A stretch of 64,000 nucleotides of DNA from Streptomyces aureoverticillatus (lineage in GTDB: Bacteria; Actinomycetota; Actinomycetes; Streptomycetales; Streptomycetaceae). This document shows positions 59,916 to 64,000 of the stretch, one piece after another; position 1 is the stretch's first letter; each line of letters begins with the position of its first letter. The notes beneath the pieces are model-generated. The model had not been told where the DNA came from. It was given only the letters and a program-made list of their open reading frames with translations, and searched no databases. The stretch covers positions 35,579-99,578 of the forward strand of contig NZ_BMSY01000020.1 in assembly GCF_014649395.1 (NCBI RefSeq), in the 5' to 3' direction. The position numbers and the translations under genes were made by a program.

Positions 59916-61438
59916 CGTCGACAAAGACACCGCGCCAGCAGCCGAACCCGGTCCACGACGACGGGGAGGACGCGCGCATCCTCCAATCGCTGGGCTACAC
60001 CCAGCAACTGCACCGCCGGATGGGGGCGTTCGGCAATTTTTCCGCCTCCCTGTCGGTCATCTCGATCATGTCGGGGACCTTGCTGCTGTTCGGCTACGGC
60101 CTGAACTCGGGAGGCCCGGCGGTGATCACGTGGGGATGGCTCGCCATCGGGCCGCTGGTGTTGTGCCTGGCCGCGGCCCTGGCGGAGATCACCTCCCGCT
60201 ACCCCACCAGCGGCGGCCTGTACTACATGGCCCGCCAGCTCGGAGGCGAGCGGTGGAGCTGGTACACCGGCTGGCTCAACCTCCTGGGCCTGCTCGGCGG
60301 AATCGCCGCCCAGGACTACGGCATCGCGACGTTCACCGCCGCGTGGATGAACCTGCAGTTCGGTTACACGCCGACCCCGGAATCCCTGCTGCTCCTCTAC
60401 GCGGTCATCCTCGCGCTGCACGCGGTCCTGAACCTCTTCGGAACCCGGCTGATGAACATCCTGACGTCCGTGAGCGCCTGGTGGCACCTGGCAGGGGCCG
60501 TCGTCATCATCGGAGCCTTGGCGTTCGTGCCCTCCGACCACCAGTCGGCCGGCTTCGTCCTCGGCGAGTTCACCAACAACACGGGCTGGGGTGCCCCGGT
60601 TTACGTGATCCTGCTGGGCATGCTGCTGCCGGTCTTCGCCCTGGCCGGCTACGACACCTCGGCCCACCTGAGCGAGGAGACCAACCACGCCTCCGTCGCC
60701 GCGGCCCGCGGGATCTTCCGCTCGGTGGCGGTGTCCTGGATCGCCGGCGGCATCCTGCTGCTGACACTGCTGTTCGCCATCCAGGACTACACCACGACCC
60801 TGTCCGGCCCGACGGGAGTACCAGTGGCCCAGATCCTTCTGGACGCGCTGGGCGAGGCGGCGGCAAAGGCCTTGCTGCTGGTGATCATCGTGGCCCAGTT
60901 CCTGTGCGGCTACACCGTGACCGCCAGCGCCAGCCGGATGATCTACGCCTTCGCCCGGGACGGTGCCCTGCCCGGATCGGGGCTCTGGAAGCAGGTCAGC
61001 CGCCGCACCGCCATCCCCGCCAACGCCGTGTGGCTCGCGGTCGCCGTGGCTTTCGTGCTCGCGCTGCCGTCCTTGTATTCCTCAACGGCGTTCTCGGCGG
61101 TGACCGCCATCTCGGCCGTGGGATTCACCTCTGCCTACGCCATCCCGGTGCTGCTGCGACTGCTCCACCGCGACCGATTCACCCCAGGGCCCTGGCACCT
61201 GGGCCGCTGGAGCCGGCCGATCGGCTGGGTGGCGGTGCTGTGGGCGGCCGCGGTCACGGTGCTGTTCCTGCTGCCGCAGAGCAGCCCGATCACCGCCAGC
61301 ACCTTCAACTACACCCCCGTCGCCGTAGTGGTGGCCTTCCTCATAGCCGCCCTGTGGCGACGCTTCGGACGCGACTCCTACCACGTGCCCCGCTCCAGTT
61401 CTCCCACTGAGGACAAACAGTTCGAAGGCATCATCTGA
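59912..61438 (+). CDS. APC-superfamily amino acid permease
   Basis: A 508-residue transporter with twelve helices. The N-terminal FGNFSASLSVISIMSGTLLLFGYGLNSGGPA matches the G-x-G/unwound helix 1 of the amino-acid/choline transporter family, followed by ALAEITSRYPTSGGLYYMARQLGG and the conserved GYDTSAHLSEETNHASVAAARGI before helix 8. It resembles the GABA/amino-acid permeases of the ACT group. Third gene of the coupled operon. Confidence 0.9.
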   Translation: MTSTKTPRQQPNPVHDDGEDARILQSLGYTQQLHRRMGAFGNFSASLSVISIMSGTLLLFGYGLNSGGPAVITWGWLAIGPLVLCLAAALAEITSRYPTSGGLYYMARQLGGERWSWYTGWLNLLGLLGGIAAQDYGIATFTAAWMNLQFGYTPTPESLLLLYAVILALHAVLNLFGTRLMNILTSVSAWWHLAGAVVIIGALAFVPSDHQSAGFVLGEFTNNTGWGAPVYVILLGMLLPVFALAGYDTSAHLSEETNHASVAAARGIFRSVAVSWIAGGILLLTLLFAIQDYTTTLSGPTGVPVAQILLDALGEAAAKALLLVIIVAQFLCGYTVTASASRMIYAFARDGALPGSGLWKQVSRRTAIPANAVWLAVAVAFVLALPSLYSSTAFSAVTAISAVGFTSAYAIPVLLRLLHRDRFTPGPWHLGRWSRPIGWVAVLWAAAVTVLFLLPQSSPITASTFNYTPVAVVVAFLIAALWRRFGRDSYHVPRSSSPTEDKQFEGII

Positions 61439-62355
61439 TGGCAGCGGCAACGCGTGCCGCACATGCGGTACCCACCGGCCCAGAGACGCCAGAGCCACCG
61501 GCTCCCGGCTCCGGGGCCAAGACCTCAACGACCTCAACAACCCATGGGAGTACGGTGACTGGCCTCACGGAGTCCATCGAATCGGCAGAGCAGCTCACCG
61601 TGGCCTGGCGTGCCATGGTGCTCGACCGCGATGCGGACGCGGATGTGCGCGACCTCCCCGGCATCGCCGTCCGCTGGGCCGACAGCCGGTTCGCGTTCTG
61701 GAACTGCATCACCCTGACCGACCAAGGAGCAGGAGCCGATCTCGTCGCACAACGTCTGAGCCAGGCGGCGGACATCATGCGCGCCAAGAAGCACCCCGGC
61801 TTCTTGTGGCTCTTCGAGGACCTCCTCGACGCCGAGGCTCGCACCGTGCTGGCCCCGGCGGCCGAGCAGGCCGGCCTGCAGTACGCCTTTCCCGGCAGGG
61901 GCATGGCCGGAGACCTGCTGCCCATCCCCGACCCGGTCCACCCCGACCTGACGTTCGTGCGTGTGCGCACCGACGAGCATCTGCGGGCCTATGCGGACCT
62001 CCAGTCGCGCGCCTACGGCTTCCCCTTGGAGGACGGGCGCGACGGCCTGGTCGGATCCGCGCGCTGGAAGAGCGAGATGTACGCCTACCTGGCCATGCGA
62101 GGCGACGTCCCGGTGGCGTGCGCCGCCACGGTCGAAGCGCAAGGCCGCCTCTTCGTCGCCTTCGTGGCCACCGACCCGCAGTGGCAGCGCAGGGGCTATG
62201 GCGAGGCGGTCACGCGCAAGGCGCTGCACGAGGGCGCCCTGGCCACCGGGCTGACCCGCGCCACTTTGCACGCGACCGCCGCCGGGGCCCCCGTATACCC
62301 GCGTATCGGTTTCACGCCGAACACAGCCATCCACTTCTACAACCTGAAGGCGTGA
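61438..62355 (+). CDS. GNAT-family N-acetyltransferase
   Basis: A 305-residue protein. N-terminal ~50 residues are disordered (PTGPETPEPPAPGSGAKTST). The C-terminal GNAT half has FVATDPQWQRRGYGEAVTRKALHEGALATGLTRATLHATAAGAPVYPRIGFTPNTAIHFYN, with the acetyl-CoA loop RRGYGEA. It starts at ATG 61438, overlapping the permease stop by one base. Substrate unknown; the operon suggests an amino-acid or peptide acceptor. A strong terminator follows at 62390. Confidence 0.85.
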   Translation: MAAATRAAHAVPTGPETPEPPAPGSGAKTSTTSTTHGSTVTGLTESIESAEQLTVAWRAMVLDRDADADVRDLPGIAVRWADSRFAFWNCITLTDQGAGADLVAQRLSQAADIMRAKKHPGFLWLFEDLLDAEARTVLAPAAEQAGLQYAFPGRGMAGDLLPIPDPVHPDLTFVRVRTDEHLRAYADLQSRAYGFPLEDGRDGLVGSARWKSEMYAYLAMRGDVPVACAATVEAQGRLFVAFVATDPQWQRRGYGEAVTRKALHEGALATGLTRATLHATAAGAPVYPRIGFTPNTAIHFYNLKA

Positions 62356-62389
62356 GCCGACGAGGTCGGCCCACGTTTACGAGGCCTGC

Positions 62390-62415
62390 CCCGTGGGCGG
62401 CGTGCCGCCCACGGG
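62390..62415. terminator. Strong bidirectional hairpin terminator
   Basis: CCCGTGGGCGGC-GT-GCCGCCCACGGG is a perfect 12-bp stem with a 2-nt loop, between the convergent GNAT and RidA genes. Confidence 0.85.
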
Positions 62416-62463
62416 TTGTGCGCTGCCGCCCCAGCGAACACGGCTTCTTTGTCCTCCAGCCAC

Positions 62464-62865
62464 TTACCGCACTGCCACCGCATCCACCTCGAACAGCATC
62501 CCGGGCAGCGCGAGAGAGGCGACGCCGCTCAAAGTCTGGGCCGGCAGCCGGTCGCCGAAGCGGGCGTGCAGTGCCTTGCCGAGGATCTCCAGCTTGTCGA
62601 GGTCGTGGTCGACGATAAAGGTGCCGAGGCGGACCACGTGCTCGTATCCGAGGCCGACCCCCTCCAGCGCCGACCGCAGCCGGTCGAAGGCCAGGTCCAC
62701 TTGGGCCGCGAAGTCGCCGGGCACTGGAGCGCCGGTGGCGTCGGAGGCGTACTGGCCGCCGATGAAGACGAGTTCGCCGGGCGCCGAGACGGCGTGGCTG
62801 TAGCCGAACGGTGCCGGGTCGTGGAGGGTGGCCGGGTTGGTGATCGTGCGCTGATCGGTCGTCAT
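62464..62865 (-). CDS. RidA-family protein
   Basis: A 133-residue protein of the YjgF/RidA fold: GYSHAVSAPGELVFIGGQYASDATGAPVPGDFAAQVDLAFDRLRSALEGVGLGYEHVVRLGTFIVDHDLDKL, ending ALPGMLFEVDAVAVR. The Arg of canonical RidA (R105 near the end, R-x-E-V/I-x-A) is not obvious; the C-terminus reads MLFEVDAV, so it may be an RidA-like subfamily rather than the enamine deaminase itself. It is convergent with the GNAT gene, separated by a terminator. Confidence 0.82.
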   Translation of the reverse strand: MTTDQRTITNPATLHDPAPFGYSHAVSAPGELVFIGGQYASDATGAPVPGDFAAQVDLAFDRLRSALEGVGLGYEHVVRLGTFIVDHDLDKLEILGKALHARFGDRLPAQTLSGVASLALPGMLFEVDAVAVR

Positions 62866-63017
62866 GCCTCATCCAACATCCCGCGCGGGCCTGGCCATTC
62901 CACAGGGAGCGTGTTTCCCTGCCGGCAAGCCTGGTGCAGGAGGTTACGGATGAGTCGGCTGCCGATGCCCTGTCCCGGGTGATCGGGGTGGAGCGCGCAC
63001 GAGCCGTCGGCCTGACC

Positions 63018-63563
63018 TCACGACGGCGCCGCGTAACAGCGGATGGCCACCGTCTGGTGCGGGCTCCACTGCTGCTCGACCGTGGCCATCAGCTCCCAGC
63101 CCAGCCGCTCGTACAGGGCTGCCGCGGCAGTGTCGGATGTGACGACGTCGAGCACCGGGTGCAGGCCACGACGCCGGGCTTCCTCCACTGCCTGGCCGAC
63201 CAGCAGTGCACCGATCCGATGTCCCCTCGCCTGCGGGGCAACGAACAGCCTGCTGACCACGGCGGTCATACCCGGCGTCACCCCGTTCCGCTCACTCCAC
63301 AGCATCGGGGCCAGATCGCCTTCGCCGACGTGCGACAAACTGACATGTCCAACGAGGCGGCCTTCGAGTTCGGCAACCCAGGAGCCCAGCAGGGAGCCGC
63401 GTGACAGCCACTCGCCGGGCTGATCGGGCCAGTTCACCGGATAGCCGTCGCACGCATGGACTTCCGCGAGGATCCGCACGCACTCCTCGACATCGCCGTC
63501 AGCCCTCTGCCGGACGCAGCGGCTCGGCCTCTCATCAGGCACCCCGGAACTCTCGATGTTCAC
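63018..63563 (-). CDS. GNAT-family N-acetyltransferase
   Basis: A 181-residue GNAT protein: RADGDVEECVRILAEVHACDGYPVNW at the start, VAELEGRLVGHVSLSHVGEG, and VVSRLFVAPQARGHRIGALLVGQAVEEARRRGLHPVLDVVTSDTAAAALYERLGWELMATVEQQW with the acetyl-CoA loop ARGHRIGA. GTG start at 63563. Substrate unknown. The 152 bp to the RidA gene contain nothing I recognise. Confidence 0.88.
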   Translation of the reverse strand: MNIESSGVPDERPSRCVRQRADGDVEECVRILAEVHACDGYPVNWPDQPGEWLSRGSLLGSWVAELEGRLVGHVSLSHVGEGDLAPMLWSERNGVTPGMTAVVSRLFVAPQARGHRIGALLVGQAVEEARRRGLHPVLDVVTSDTAAAALYERLGWELMATVEQQWSPHQTVAIRCYAAPS

Positions 63564-64000
63564 TCCGGAATAGAAACACAGGCCACAGAGTCACAACCAG
63601 CCACGCTCGATACAGGCACTAGCTTGACTCTGTCGGGGTCTTGGAGTCGCCGAGGTCATCTGCCCAGGGTTCGCCGGGACTTCAGCCGGGGTAGCTCGCG
63701 CTGGTCGAGGTAGTCCTAGAAGGCAGTCGGCTGGCGGGGTGTAGGGGTTTCCTCGGTCAGTGGCCATCTGTTGACAGCGAACAACGAGTGACAGCCGCCC
63801 GGTGACAGGACAGGACCCTGCCCTGTCGGCCCGAGCCGTCTTCGACGCCACAGGCAGCTTCCACGCCCCCTGCTCCCCTCCACGGGTCCCACCTCGGCAT
63901 CGGGGACGCCTTCACGGCGGTGGTCGATCTGGTGGTGCGGGGGGGTGCGGGCACGGTGATCCGATCCCATCCTCCGTCAGTGCAGGATCTCGGCGCGCAG
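63564..64000. other. Gene-free right end of the window
   Basis: The 437 bp upstream of the GNAT start show only short frames in both directions and no clear hairpin, repeat or promoter. A gene could begin here and run out of the window, but I cannot support one. Confidence 0.4.

Overview
The window is high-GC actinobacterial DNA, almost certainly from a Streptomyces or close relative. Supporting signs are the strong GC3 bias, GTG/TTG starts, a Tat-exported cholesterol oxidase, a DmdR/IdeR-type iron box, a streptogrisin-like protein, NarL-type two-component pairs and families typical of that genus (DUF2867, DUF3995, DUF6223, DUF6463, CGNR, MmyB-type XRE regulators). Most genes are short, locally regulated accessory units. 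There are no rRNA, tRNA or CRISPR features that I can support. Many genes are broken, as expected of a non-core (chromosome-arm-like) region, although several single-base lesions could also be sequencing errors.

Layout. 1-9 kb: partial GNAT gene, decayed gpsA, a DUF2867-DUF3995 operon behind two operator-like dyads, an IS630-type remnant, a TetR/metallo-hydrolase pair, a DinB-like gene, a PIG-L deacetylase, cholesterol oxidase and a DUF6223 membrane protein. 9-12.6 kb: a histidine kinase/response regulator pair split by an IS5-family element that carries a passenger methyltransferase. 12.6-20 kb: CGNR regulator/epoxide hydrolase pair, a BASS transporter beside a cyn (cyanate) locus cynR-cynT-cynS, then a second intact NarL-type two-component system. 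20-27 kb: ATP-grasp protein, a variant polysaccharide deacetylase, a group of small hypothetical genes, a broken DUF5937 regulator, a small secreted protein and transposase debris. 27-30 kb: a 956-residue membrane P-loop NTPase with KAP-like architecture. 30-38.7 kb: a strongly eroded stretch with a truncated DUF3237 gene, a WYL regulator with an in-frame amber codon, an F420/NADP oxidoreductase-like gene with a VOC partner, a catalytically dead chymotrypsin-like protein, a glutamine-synthetase-like gene followed by an eroded amidohydrolase, the relics of a graspetide-type RiPP cluster, and a cytidine-deaminase/ASCH fusion. 38.7-47 kb: an ABC-F ATPase with a possible leader-peptide attenuator, a rhamnose catabolic locus (rhaB plus damaged aldolase/dehydrogenase) with a LacI regulator, and a methyltransferase related to the IS passenger. 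47-57.5 kb: DUF475 membrane protein, DUF6463/TetR pair, SDR/MmyB-type pair, a ferric-siderophore ABC importer behind an iron box, and an ArsR/SDR pair. 57.5-64 kb: a DUF998 relic, a gene-free stretch, then a tightly coupled four-gene operon (hypothetical protein, 36-residue mini-protein, APC permease, GNAT), RidA and another GNAT.

How parts work together. Divergent regulator/target pairs dominate, and most have a visible dyad between them. The clearest long-distance link is that the paired operators at 1.36-1.41 kb and 48.84-48.89 kb share sequence, 34-bp pitch and a conserved spacer, so the TetR protein encoded at 48.9 kb probably controls small membrane-protein genes at both places. The strongest candidates for undescribed biology are that two-locus regulon, the IS with a methyltransferase passenger, the four-gene operon with the mini-protein, and the KAP-like NTPase.
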